Below are positions 7,973-14,875 of a stretch of DNA of 64,000 nt, piece after piece. The notes under the pieces were generated by a model that did not search any database, had not been told where the DNA came from, and was given only the letters and a program-made list of their open reading frames with translations. Each line of letters starts with the position of its first letter. The stretch's first letter is position 1. Source of the DNA: JAGDMS01 sp050015455 (GTDB lineage Bacteria > Desulfobacterota > Binatia > HRBIN30); contig JBEKBJ010000005.1 in assembly GCA_050015455.1 (NCBI GenBank), forward strand, positions 41,822-105,821, read 5' to 3'. The translations under genes and the position numbers were made by a program.

Positions 7973-9373
7973 ATGGACGCTGACCTTTGTTACCGAACGC
8001 TAACCGAAGCCGCGGGCCTGTTGCGGCGACGGGAGATCTCACCCGTGGAGCTGACGCGCGCCGTCCTGGCGCGCATCGAGCGCCTGGAGCCGCAGTTGCA
8101 CAGTTACATCACGGTCTTGCCGGAGCGCGCTCTGGATCGCGCCCGAGCGGCGGAGCGCCAGCTTGCCGGCGGCACCGATCGCGGTCCCTTGCACGGCATT
8201 CCGATCGCCGTAAAGGATTTGTTTTTCACCAAAGGCGTGCCGACCACCTGCGCCTCACGCGTCCTGGCCGGCTGGATCCCGGAGTTCGACGCCACGGTGG
8301 TCGAGTACCTCGATGCCGCCGGCGCCGTGCTGCTCGGCAAGTTGAACATGACCGAGTTCGCCATGATCGGCTATGCACCGTCGCTGCCGATTCCGCGCAA
8401 TCCGTGGGATCCCGCACGCCACACCGGCGGCTCGTCGAGCGGTTCGGGCGTGGCAACGGCTGCCGGACTGTGCTTCGCTTCGTTGGGGACCGATACCGGT
8501 GGCTCGATCCGCAATCCGTCTGCCTGGTGCGGTGTGGTCGGCCTGAAGCCGACATACGGCCGGGTCAGCCGGCACGGCGTCTTTCCGCTGGGCATGACTC
8601 TCGATCACGTCGGTCCCATCACTCGTAGTGTGGCCGACGCGGCTGTGGTGCTGGAAGTGATCGCCGGTGCGGACGCCAACGACCCGACCTCCCTTGATGC
8701 GCCCGTGCCGGAATGCTCGGTGACGCTGAACCGTGGCGTCCGCGGCGTGCGCCTTGGTATCGACGAGCAATTCATGGGGGAGCACGTGCATCCTGAGGTG
8801 GTGGCGGCGCTGATGTCGGCGCTCGATGTCCTGCAGCGGCAGGGAGCCGAGTTGGTGCGCGTGTCGGTCCCTGCGGTCGAAGAGCTGCTGGAGGCGTGGT
8901 CGGTGATCTGCAGTGCCGAGGCTGTGGCGGCACACGAGGCGACCTACCCGGCGCGTGCGGACGAATACGGGCCGAGTTTCAGGTCGTTCCTCGAGTACGG
9001 TACGCGCATCAGCGGAGCGGAGTATGCCAAGGCGCACCTGTTGCGTGTCGCCTTCGCGCGGCGGTTTCAAGAGGTGTTTGAGCACGCTGAGGTCTTCGCA
9101 TGCCCGGGTTTCTTCATGCAGGCGCCGCTGGCCGACGCCCTCGATCCCTACGGCCCTTTCTCCCCGGCGTTTGCTCCGTTCATGCGCTTCACCGCGCCGT
9201 TCAACTTTAGCGGCAACCCAACGCTGTCGGTGCCGGCTGGCTTCAGTGACAACGGTCTGCCGCACGGCATCCAGTTGGTCGGCCCGTTGCTCGGCGAGGC
9301 GGTACTGTGTCGGGTAGGCCACACCTACGAGCAAGAGACCGAGTGGCACCACCGCCGGCCACCCGTGGGTTGA
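7973..9373 (+). CDS. Amidase-signature hydrolase (GatA paralogue)
   Basis: 466 residues of the amidase signature family. The catalytic triad is visible: Lys81 in AVKD, cis-Ser154 in GGSSSGSG, and nucleophile Ser178 in TDTGGSIRNP. It hydrolyses an amide bond, but the substrate is unknown. It stands alone, and a true gatA lies in the gatCAB block at 19.5-22.8 kb, so this copy is unlikely to serve tRNA amidation. It lacks the C-terminal features that distinguish GatA. The ATG at 7973 gives a normal N-terminus. It lies on the opposite strand to the preceding ACT/UPF0210 operon. Confidence 0.9.
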   Translation: MDADLCYRTLTEAAGLLRRREISPVELTRAVLARIERLEPQLHSYITVLPERALDRARAAERQLAGGTDRGPLHGIPIAVKDLFFTKGVPTTCASRVLAGWIPEFDATVVEYLDAAGAVLLGKLNMTEFAMIGYAPSLPIPRNPWDPARHTGGSSSGSGVATAAGLCFASLGTDTGGSIRNPSAWCGVVGLKPTYGRVSRHGVFPLGMTLDHVGPITRSVADAAVVLEVIAGADANDPTSLDAPVPECSVTLNRGVRGVRLGIDEQFMGEHVHPEVVAALMSALDVLQRQGAELVRVSVPAVEELLEAWSVICSAEAVAAHEATYPARADEYGPSFRSFLEYGTRISGAEYAKAHLLRVAFARRFQEVFEHAEVFACPGFFMQAPLADALDPYGPFSPAFAPFMRFTAPFNFSGNPTLSVPAGFSDNGLPHGIQLVGPLLGEAVLCRVGHTYEQETEWHHRRPPVG

Positions 9374-9422
9374 ATCCGCGTCGGGTTGGCTCGCTAGTTT
9401 CTATTGAGGCTTGCGTAAGTGA

Positions 9423-9713
9423 TGGAAAGCCCACGGTTGCACGGACAGTCTGCGCGTGGCTGACCTTGTCGCCAAGATTGACTTTGTACTGGCATTCGCA
9501 GTTGTCCGTGAGGTTGGCGATTCAAATCGGTTCTTTTCGGAGGTTCAGAGCGTCCTCAGACCTCATGGCCGAGTCCTCTTCGCGGAACCGAGGGGTCATG
9601 TGTCGGAACGCGCCTTTCAGCAGTCGCTTTCCATCGCGGAGCAGAGCGGCCTGTCAAGAGTCGATTCTCCGAAGATTGGTCGCAGCCATGCAGTTCTTCT
9701 CGAGAGGGTATAG
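9423..9713 (+). pseudogene. SAM-dependent methyltransferase C-terminal remnant
   Basis: About 95 open codons follow a TGA at 9420. From residue 15 or so they read VAKIDFVLAFAVVREV, then RFFSEVQSVLRPHGRVLFAEP and HVSERAF. This is the C-terminal half of a class I (type 11) methyltransferase. The SAM-binding glycine loop and everything before it are missing, and no good start codon or ribosome site precedes the fragment. Hence I call it a degraded gene end. It stops just ahead of the PspC gene. Confidence 0.65.
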
Positions 9714-9734
9714 TACTGGAAAGGAGGAGATCCG

Positions 9735-10121
9735 ATGGCAGGGATGAAGCAATGCCCCTACTGCAGAGAAGAGATCCGAGCGGAGGCGATTCGGTGCCGC
9801 TACTGCCGCAGCCGCTTGACCTCTTTCGATCCGGCCCGCTGGCACCGTGACCATCCCGAGAGACGTTTGGCCGGCGTGTGCGCGGCGTTGGCGCACGTCC
9901 TCGCCGTCCCGGTGGTCTTGGTTCGGCTGATATTCGTGATCCTCACCTTCTTCCACTTGCTCGGCGTGCTGCTCTACCTGGCGCTCTGGATCGTCATCCC
10001 GCGGCGTCCGGGTGAAGATTCGCTGGTCGAGCGGGTGCTCCAGGAATTGCTGGCGCTCGCCGGCAGGCTCAGCGGGCGCCAACCGCCGCCCGGGCCGCCC
10101 CCGCCAACTTCAAGTGGTTGA
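9735..10121 (+). CDS. Zinc-ribbon plus PspC-domain membrane protein
   Basis: 128 residues. An N-terminal zinc ribbon (CPYC at 7-10, CRYC at 21-24) is followed by a PspC domain with the HPERRLAGVCAALA motif and a strong membrane segment at about 59-88. The tail is Pro-rich. PspC proteins are small inner-membrane components of envelope-stress systems; fusion to a zinc ribbon is common in deltaproteobacteria. A strong ribosome site (AAAGGAGG) lies 9 bases ahead of the ATG. A TATAGT box overlaps the end of the methyltransferase remnant but has no clear -35 partner. No pspA or other psp gene is nearby. Confidence 0.85.
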   Translation: MAGMKQCPYCREEIRAEAIRCRYCRSRLTSFDPARWHRDHPERRLAGVCAALAHVLAVPVVLVRLIFVILTFFHLLGVLLYLALWIVIPRRPGEDSLVERVLQELLALAGRLSGRQPPPGPPPPTSSG

Positions 10122-10180
10122 TTGAGCAGTTACGGCCGCTACGGGATCTACCTAGCATCGATGACCGCGGCGTGCGCTGT

Positions 10181-10209
10181 TTGTCATGAGAACGGCGAGG
10201 CCGTATAGT
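10181..10209 (+). promoter_or_regulatory. Sigma-70-type promoter for the SelW-like gene
   Basis: TTGTCA at 10181-10186 and TATAGT at 10204-10209 are separated by exactly 17 bases, each matching the consensus at five of six positions. The predicted start of transcription is about 15 bases before the SelW-like ATG at 10232, leaving room for the GGAG ribosome site at 10221. Confidence 0.6.
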
Positions 10210-10231
10210 ATCTGGCGTGCGGAGATCAGCG

Positions 10232-10468
10232 ATGCAGATTTCGATTACGTGGTGTGTGCCTTGAAACTACTATCCTCGCGCGACCAGTCTGGCCGCGTCC
10301 TTGAAAGAGCGCTTCGGAGTGGATGCGGAGCTCATCCGCGGTAAAGATGGCGTGTTCGACGTCCGCGTCGACGGCAAGCTGATCTTCTCCAAGGATGAAC
10401 TCGACCGCTTCCCTGACCCCGGCGAGGTGGAAGCCAAGATTGAGCGCCTGAAGAGCGGTAACCGGTGA
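10232..10468 (+). CDS. selW: SelW-like (Rdx family) selenoprotein, UGA read as Sec
   Basis: Reading from ATG 10232 gives a 78-residue protein if the TGA at 10262-10264 is decoded as selenocysteine: residues 8-11 are C-V-P-U, followed by NYYPRATSLAASLKERFG. This is the thioredoxin-like Rdx fold with the CxxU redox motif of SelW/SelT-type proteins. The frame after the TGA stays open for 67 codons to a TGA at 10466 and keeps the family pattern, including the FDVRVDGKLIFSK stretch and the FPDPGEVEAKIERL end. A GGAG ribosome site lies 7 bases upstream, a near-consensus promoter precedes it, and a hairpin follows the UGA. The role is a thiol redox one, but the partner is unknown. Standard gene callers miss it because of the UGA. 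Confidence 0.85.
10278..10298 (+). promoter_or_regulatory. Possible bacterial SECIS hairpin
   Basis: Starting 13 bases after the Sec codon, GCGCG pairs with CGCGT (one wobble) and CCA pairs with TGG, across one A-C mismatch, closing a GTC loop at 10287-10289. Bacterial SECIS elements are short stem-loops within about 15-40 bases after the UGA, with a guanine in the apical loop; position and loop fit. The fold was drawn by eye. Confidence 0.5.
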
Positions 10469-10491
10469 GCCGCGACCGGGGCCGACGCTCT

Positions 10492-10540
10492 CCTTACGCC
10501 TTACGCCTTACCCCTTACTCTTTACTTTTCACTCCCGACT
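10492..10540. repeat. Heptamer-period array overlapping the YkgJ gene end
   Basis: Seven phased 7-base units in a row: CCTTACG, CCTTACG, CCTTACC, CCTTACT, CTTTACT, TTTCACT, CCCGACT. The array runs across the stop codon of the leftward YkgJ gene (TAA, complement of 10522-10524), so the last residues of that protein are written by the repeat. No inverted partner is seen on the other side. Confidence 0.8.
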
Positions 10541-10905
10541 GACTCCTGATCGATAGCGTAGCCGCAATTCGGACGGGGCAGCGGCATGGTGCGCGGCGGC
10601 TGGCCATACCAGGGATAGCCGCGGCAAACGAGCGGACGCTCGTCGTACACTCGGCAGCGGCCGTCGCCGCCGAGCTGATCGCAGCAGTACAAATGTGCAT
10701 TCGGCGGTAGCCGAGTGGTGTAAAACGGATTCCGCCGCAGCGCTTCTTCCCGCGTCAGCGGATGCCAGTGCTTGGCGGCGAACACCGCATCCGACGGAAT
10801 CCCGAGGACGCTGGCGATGGCGGCAGTCGCCCGCACCGCTTCAGGTGACTGCTCCAGAGTGAGTACGCCGCAGCAGGTGCCGCACTGGTTACAAGTTCCT
10901 GGCAT
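10522..10905 (-). CDS. YkgJ-family Cys-cluster protein
   Basis: 127 residues. The N-terminal CNQCGTCC (cysteines 5, 8, 11 and 12) and the later CCDQLG, DERPLVCRGYPW and NCGY stretches match the YkgJ family of putative zinc or iron-sulfur binding proteins (UPF0153). The cysteine-rich cluster suggests metal binding, but no reaction is known. The last few residues (ESVGSEK) fall in a heptamer repeat array, so the natural C-terminus may have been replaced. It faces the SelW-like gene tail to tail. Confidence 0.85.
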   Translation of the reverse strand: MPGTCNQCGTCCGVLTLEQSPEAVRATAAIASVLGIPSDAVFAAKHWHPLTREEALRRNPFYTTRLPPNAHLYCCDQLGGDGRCRVYDERPLVCRGYPWYGQPPRTMPLPRPNCGYAIDQESVGSEK

Positions 10906-10926
10906 CGAGGAACCAATGGCGAGACG

Positions 10927-11175
10927 CCCCTCGATACGCCGCCAATCCCTCGATACGCGGCCAACAAAGGGCCGCCACTCGGGACGCTCGGAAAAAGTGG
11001 CGGCTACTCGGGGTGAACGGGACTCGATGGGCGATTTTCAAAGCTTTTCTCCGTTCGTCCCGAGTAGGCCGCGTCTCAGCGGCCCCTTCGACGAGCTCAG
11101 GACAGGCGTATCGAGGGACGGTCGGCATCTATCGACAATCTCCTCCCGGAGAGAATCGGGGTGAGGGCGTGAGGT
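10927..11175. repeat. Mosaic of palindromic repeat pieces
   Basis: This gap carries several paired pieces. CCCTCGATACGC occurs twice (10928 and 10947), with its inverted copy at 11105-11117. ACTCGGGACG at 10977 has its inverted partner at 11056-11068. CCTTCGACGAGCTCAGG sits at 11085-11101, and a CTCCC..GGTGAGGG piece near 11143-11170. The pieces look like half-palindromes of dispersed families nested in one another. No coding potential is visible on either strand. Confidence 0.65.
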
Positions 11176-11203
11176 GTCCGGCGCAGTCACCTCACAGGAA
11201 CGC

Positions 11204-12055
11204 TCAGCCGCTCTTGCGGGCGGCGGCCAGCGGGGCCATCCGGCCTTCGGCCACTCGCGTTTGCCGCTTCGGCGACAACGCGGCGAGGGCGCCCTTGATC
11301 TGACGCTCAGCCTCCGCAACGATGGCGTCGAGCCGCGCGCGGTCGTCGTCATAGGCGGCGCGCAACGCCTGGGCGCGCGCCTGCGCTGGCGCAGGCATGC
11401 CGACTTGGTGGAACAGGTTCTGGTACTTGAGCTCGAATTGCGCGCTGAGTTGGCGGTATTTGTCGGCCGCGGCCCGCATCGCCGCGGCCTCTCTCTGCAA
11501 CACTTGCATATGCCGTTCCGCATCCCGCGCCTTGCCCCAGGCGAGGAGTAACCCGAGCGTAAGCACCACCGCCGCACCACCGGCGATGAACACCGCGATC
11601 CGCCAAGTCTGGTACAGGGCCTGCTCACTACGGAACGCTTCATTGATCTCGCGCTGATCCGCCAACTCTGATTGCAGCTGATCGGCCTGCGTTTTCAATG
11701 CTGAGATGTTCGCCTGCGCGCTCGCCAACTGCGTTTCGAACCCCTGCTTCTCAGCGGTGAGCTGCTTCACCAAGGACTCGCGCGGGTCCGGGATCTTCAG
11801 GATGGTCCCGACCGTCAAACGCCGCGGATCGGGGATGTGGTTCAGCGCCAGCAGCTCGTCGAGCCCGACATGGAACATGCGCGCCACTTTGCTCGGATCT
11901 TCGTTGGCGCGGATCTGGTATTCGATGAAGCCCTGATCAGCCGCGGACGTGGCGGCCTCTTCTGCACGCGATGGTTGCGGAGCCACGACTACGGAAGCAA
12001 GCACAACGAAACGGGCAAATCTCCGTACGCGGCGGGGATTTATTCTCATGGACAT
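11204..12055 (-). CDS. LysM-domain membrane-anchored coiled-coil protein
   Basis: About 283 residues. A basic N-terminus and hydrophobic stretch (signal peptide ending near PSRAEEA) precede a LysM domain with YQIRANEDPSKVARMFHV and VGTILKIPDP. A coiled coil (about 100-145) leads into a membrane segment (about VFIAGGAAVVLTLGLLLAW), and a long charged helical tail follows. LysM binds peptidoglycan, so an envelope role is likely. Several ATGs are possible; 12055 is chosen because it keeps the signal sequence and has a weak GGAAG upstream. It lies downstream of acpP, where fabF would normally be. Confidence 0.75.
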   Translation of the reverse strand: MSMRINPRRVRRFARFVVLASVVVAPQPSRAEEAATSAADQGFIEYQIRANEDPSKVARMFHVGLDELLALNHIPDPRRLTVGTILKIPDPRESLVKQLTAEKQGFETQLASAQANISALKTQADQLQSELADQREINEAFRSEQALYQTWRIAVFIAGGAAVVLTLGLLLAWGKARDAERHMQVLQREAAAMRAAADKYRQLSAQFELKYQNLFHQVGMPAPAQARAQALRAAYDDDRARLDAIVAEAERQIKGALAALSPKRQTRVAEGRMAPLAAARKSG

Positions 12056-12219
12056 ATTGTCTGCTTCCATGAGGGAGGTTGCAATATGGCGGCACAAACG
12101 GTCGATGGGATCGAGATTGTGTTCCTGGCGCTGGGCCTCTTTGCAGAGGGCAGCATAAATTCGCCATGCACACGCTCTAATTCAGTCATTGCAGGCCATC
12201 GCCGCTGCCGTCGCCGCGA

Positions 12220-12459
12220 CTACTGCTTGTGGCTCTCGATGTAATTGACGACGTCCTGGACCGTGCGGATCTTCTCGGCCTCCTCGTCGGTTATTTCCAT
12301 GTCGTACTCTTCCTCGAGTGCCATCACCAGCTCGACGATGTCCAGCGAATCGGCGCCGAGGTCTTCAATGAAGGAGGCATCCGGCGTCACCTCGTTTTCA
12401 CTGACGCCCAGCTGCTCGCAGATGATTTCCCTCACTTTTGTTTCGACTGCTGATGCCAT
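12220..12459 (-). CDS. acpP: Acyl carrier protein
   Basis: 79 residues, the normal ACP length. Ser38 in the GADSLD motif is the 4'-phosphopantetheine attachment site. The protein is acidic and helical throughout, as expected for a carrier that shuttles acyl chains between fatty acid synthesis enzymes. It follows a broken fabG by 21 bases; the usual downstream fabF is absent. Confidence 0.97.
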   Translation of the reverse strand: MASAVETKVREIICEQLGVSENEVTPDASFIEDLGADSLDIVELVMALEEEYDMEITDEEAEKIRTVQDVVNYIESHKQ

Positions 12460-12480
12460 CCGTTACTTCCTCCCTCTCCC

Positions 12481-12768
12481 TTACATGTACAGACCGCCAT
12501 TCACGCCAATAACCTGCCCGGTGATATAGGCAGATTTGGGGCGCGCCAGAAAGAGCACCGCATGCGCCACCTCCTCCGCCGTTCCCAGTCGTCCCGCGGG
12601 AATGAGCTTCACATACTCCGTTCGCACGGCCTCAGGCAAGCTCGCAGCCATCTCGGTCTCTATCAAACCGGGCGCGCCGGCCTGGGCGAGCCGATACGCC
12701 ACCATGCGACCGATACCGCGCGAAGCGCCGGTGACGAGCCCAACCTGGTCTTTCAAGCTTGCATTCAT
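12481..12768 (-). pseudogene. fabG: fabG with large internal in-frame deletion
   Basis: 95 residues against about 245 for 3-oxoacyl-ACP reductase. The N-terminal NADP site LVTGASRGIG and the end of helix 1 (YRLAQAGA) run straight into the C-terminal PGLIETEMAASLPE and on to YITGQVIGVNGG. Roughly 150 residues are gone, including the NAG motif and the Ser-Tyr-Lys catalytic residues. The join falls at GGCGCGCC (12671-12678), a short palindrome that could have promoted the deletion. It overlaps fabD by four bases (ATGA). It cannot be an active reductase, so another fabG must exist if the sequence is correct. Confidence 0.85.
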
Positions 12769-13793
12769 GGGCTCGCAACCGACTCCCGGACCGCGACGAG
12801 ATCCTCGCCGGCAACGCAACGGATATCCGGTGCAATCCGGCGGGTGAGGCCGCTGAGGACCCGCCCGGGTCCCACCTCGATGGCGTCGCGGCAACCGAGA
12901 CGCGCCAGCTCTTCGATGCACTCCTGCCAGCGCACCGGGCTGACCGCTTGGCGCACCAGCAGTTCCTTGATGCGTCCGGCATCGGTGCAGGCGCGCGCTT
13001 CGACGTTAGTGATCACAGGGCAGCGCAGGGGCGACACGGTCACCGGCTCCAAGGCCGCGCGCAGGCGCTCGGCGGCGGGCGCCATCAGGGCGCAGTGGAA
13101 CGGGGCGCTGACCGCCAACGGGATCACGCGCTTCGCGCCGCTGTTATTGGCCAGGGTGGCAGCACGCCCCACAGCCTCACGGTGGCCTGCGATCACGATC
13201 TGGCCGCCGCCGTTCAGGTTCGCCGGACTGACCACTTGGCCCTCCGCCGCCTGTTGGCAGATCGCTGTGATGCGGGCGAGATCCAAGCCCAGCACCGCGG
13301 CCATGCTACCGACGCCCGGCGCCACGGCAGCCTGCATGGCGCGGCCGCGCTCGCGAACCAGACGCAAGGCGTCGGGAAAAGTCAGGGCACCGGCAACGAC
13401 CAGGGCGCTGAACTCTCCGACACTGTGGCCGGCCGTCCAGCTGGGCGAGAGATGAAGCTCGGTCTCGATCACGCGCGCCAAGGCGCAACTCGCGGTGAGT
13501 AGTGCTGGCTGCGTGTTGACGGTGAGCGTCAGCTCTTCCAGTGGGCCTTCGAAACACAGCGCCGACAACGGAAAACGGAGGATCTCGTCTGCCTGCGTGA
13601 AGATTTCGCGCGCGACTGCGAAGCGGGCGCACAGGTCCTCTCCCATCCCGACGGCCTGGGATCCCTGGCCGGGAAAGAGGAAGGCTACCGGGCTGCGCCC
13701 AGCGTCCCCTCGAGGAGTCCGCTCGCCTCCTTCGACTTCGCTCAGGACAGGGTGGGCTCGCTTTGTTGCGGCTTCGGCCGGAACCTTAGTCAT
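12765..13793 (-). CDS. fabD: Malonyl-CoA:ACP transacylase
   Basis: About 342 residues. The core begins VAFLFPGQGSQ and carries the active-site serine in AGHSVGE and the histidine in SAPFHC; the C-terminal EVGPGRVLSGL motif is intact. It loads malonyl groups onto ACP for fatty acid elongation. The N-terminus is odd: about 35 residues precede the core and include HPVLSEVEG, which is the translation of a dispersed palindromic repeat (near 13728-13752). The start is uncertain; ATG 13793 and GTG 13841 are both in frame and neither has a good ribosome site. plsX and fabH, expected between rpmF and fabD, are missing. Confidence 0.85.
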   Translation of the reverse strand: MTKVPAEAATKRAHPVLSEVEGGERTPRGDAGRSPVAFLFPGQGSQAVGMGEDLCARFAVAREIFTQADEILRFPLSALCFEGPLEELTLTVNTQPALLTASCALARVIETELHLSPSWTAGHSVGEFSALVVAGALTFPDALRLVRERGRAMQAAVAPGVGSMAAVLGLDLARITAICQQAAEGQVVSPANLNGGGQIVIAGHREAVGRAATLANNSGAKRVIPLAVSAPFHCALMAPAAERLRAALEPVTVSPLRCPVITNVEARACTDAGRIKELLVRQAVSPVRWQECIEELARLGCRDAIEVGPGRVLSGLTRRIAPDIRCVAGEDLVAVRESVASP

Positions 13794-13850
13794 GGACGAC
13801 GGAGACAAGGGGCTAACGAGGCCGTCATCACGAAGGCACACCGCTAGCGT

Positions 13851-14033
13851 TCACTCGGACTCGACCACGATGACTTTGCGCCCGCGGTAGGTACCGCAAT
13901 GCGGGCAAGCGCGGTGCATCACGGTCGACTCCCCACACTCGGGACACGTGATCACAGTTGGCGCGACTAACGCGTCGTGGGCGCGACGTTTGTTGCGCTT
14001 CGAATGCGAAGTTCTGCGTTTGGGAACGGCCAT
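13851..14033 (-). CDS. rpmF: Ribosomal protein bL32, zinc-binding form
   Basis: 60 residues beginning with AVPKRRTSHSKRNKRRAH, the bL32 signature. CPEC and CPHC pairs at about 30-33 and 43-46 form an intact zinc site. It follows the DUF177 gene, its standard partner, but with an unusually long 257-base gap. That gap contains a fragment of the GGTGAGGG repeat at about 14206-14236 and nothing else I can identify. Confidence 0.96.
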   Translation of the reverse strand: MAVPKRRTSHSKRNKRRAHDALVAPTVITCPECGESTVMHRACPHCGTYRGRKVIVVESE

Positions 14034-14290
14034 GATGTACTCCTTCCGGGCACGCCAGTCTCGCGTGCCTGCTCTCTACTTACGGCTTCCCGCGCCAGGG
14101 GATCACGGCTGATGCCGGCGCCCTTGGTAAGCGGGAGAGTGTCTGCGGCTTTCTCCTTCATTGCCCGACTACGCACGCGGGTTCAAGCTTGACATGTTCA
14201 ATAAGGCTCCCCCTCCCTCCGGGTCAAGGTGAGGGGATGAGATGTTCGACGGAGTCGCATCAGCTGCCACCGCAATTGTGAACTGCTGCG

Positions 14291-14821
14291 CTAACGGTTG
14301 ACTCTCAGGGTGCGGAGAACCGCCAACCTCGGATCGTCGACCGCAGTAGCGCAGGCACATGTCTGCACGTTGAGGTTGACGCCACACTGCGGGCACAGTC
14401 CTTTACAGCTCTCGCGGCAGAGTGGCCGTGTCGGCAAGGCCAGGATGATCTGCTCCTGGACCAGCGGGGACAGATCGATTTCCACACCCTCGTAGAAGCT
14501 CAAATCGAGATCCTCTTCCTCCAGTTCCGCCCCGGCATTCAACTCACGCTTCGGCACCAAGACGATGGCGAAGTCCTTCTCGAGCACGAAGTCGTACTCC
14601 TCCACACAGCGGGCGCACTGACCCACGACGCTGCCGGTGATGTTCCCGTGAAAGAACAGCTCCTGCCCGGCACGGTAGTATTCAACGCGCACCACGGCGG
14701 GCCCCGAAAAGCTATAGTCGCACACTTCACCGTGGACGAGGACATCATTGAGCGACGCCGTCGACTCGTCGTAGGTGAGCTCCTTGGCGGCCTCCTCGAT
14801 GTCGTAGATGCTGAGCTTCAC
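14291..14821 (-). CDS. yceD: DUF177 (YceD) 23S rRNA-associated protein
   Basis: 176 residues. The conserved GQCARCVEEYDF and the C-terminal LCRESCKGLCPQCGVNLN motifs identify the DUF177/YceD family, which is linked to 23S rRNA maturation and almost always precedes rpmF. The GTG at 14821 is chosen over GTG 14830 because AGAGGAG lies 8 bases before it, whereas it touches the upstream GTG. Four cysteines in the tail could bind zinc. Confidence 0.9.
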   Translation of the reverse strand: MKLSIYDIEEAAKELTYDESTASLNDVLVHGEVCDYSFSGPAVVRVEYYRAGQELFFHGNITGSVVGQCARCVEEYDFVLEKDFAIVLVPKRELNAGAELEEEDLDLSFYEGVEIDLSPLVQEQIILALPTRPLCRESCKGLCPQCGVNLNVQTCACATAVDDPRLAVLRTLRVNR

Positions 14822-14875
14822 GGGTGGCACTCCTCTGAGGGAAGTGGCTCAACGTAGCGAAGGGCGTAAAAATCG

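Noticed and set aside
7818..8042. A 74-codon minus-strand frame with an ALDNLSLAKPDPRKA stretch
   Set aside because: It starts inside the amidase gene, has no ribosome site and no family I can name; it might be a remnant but the support is too thin.
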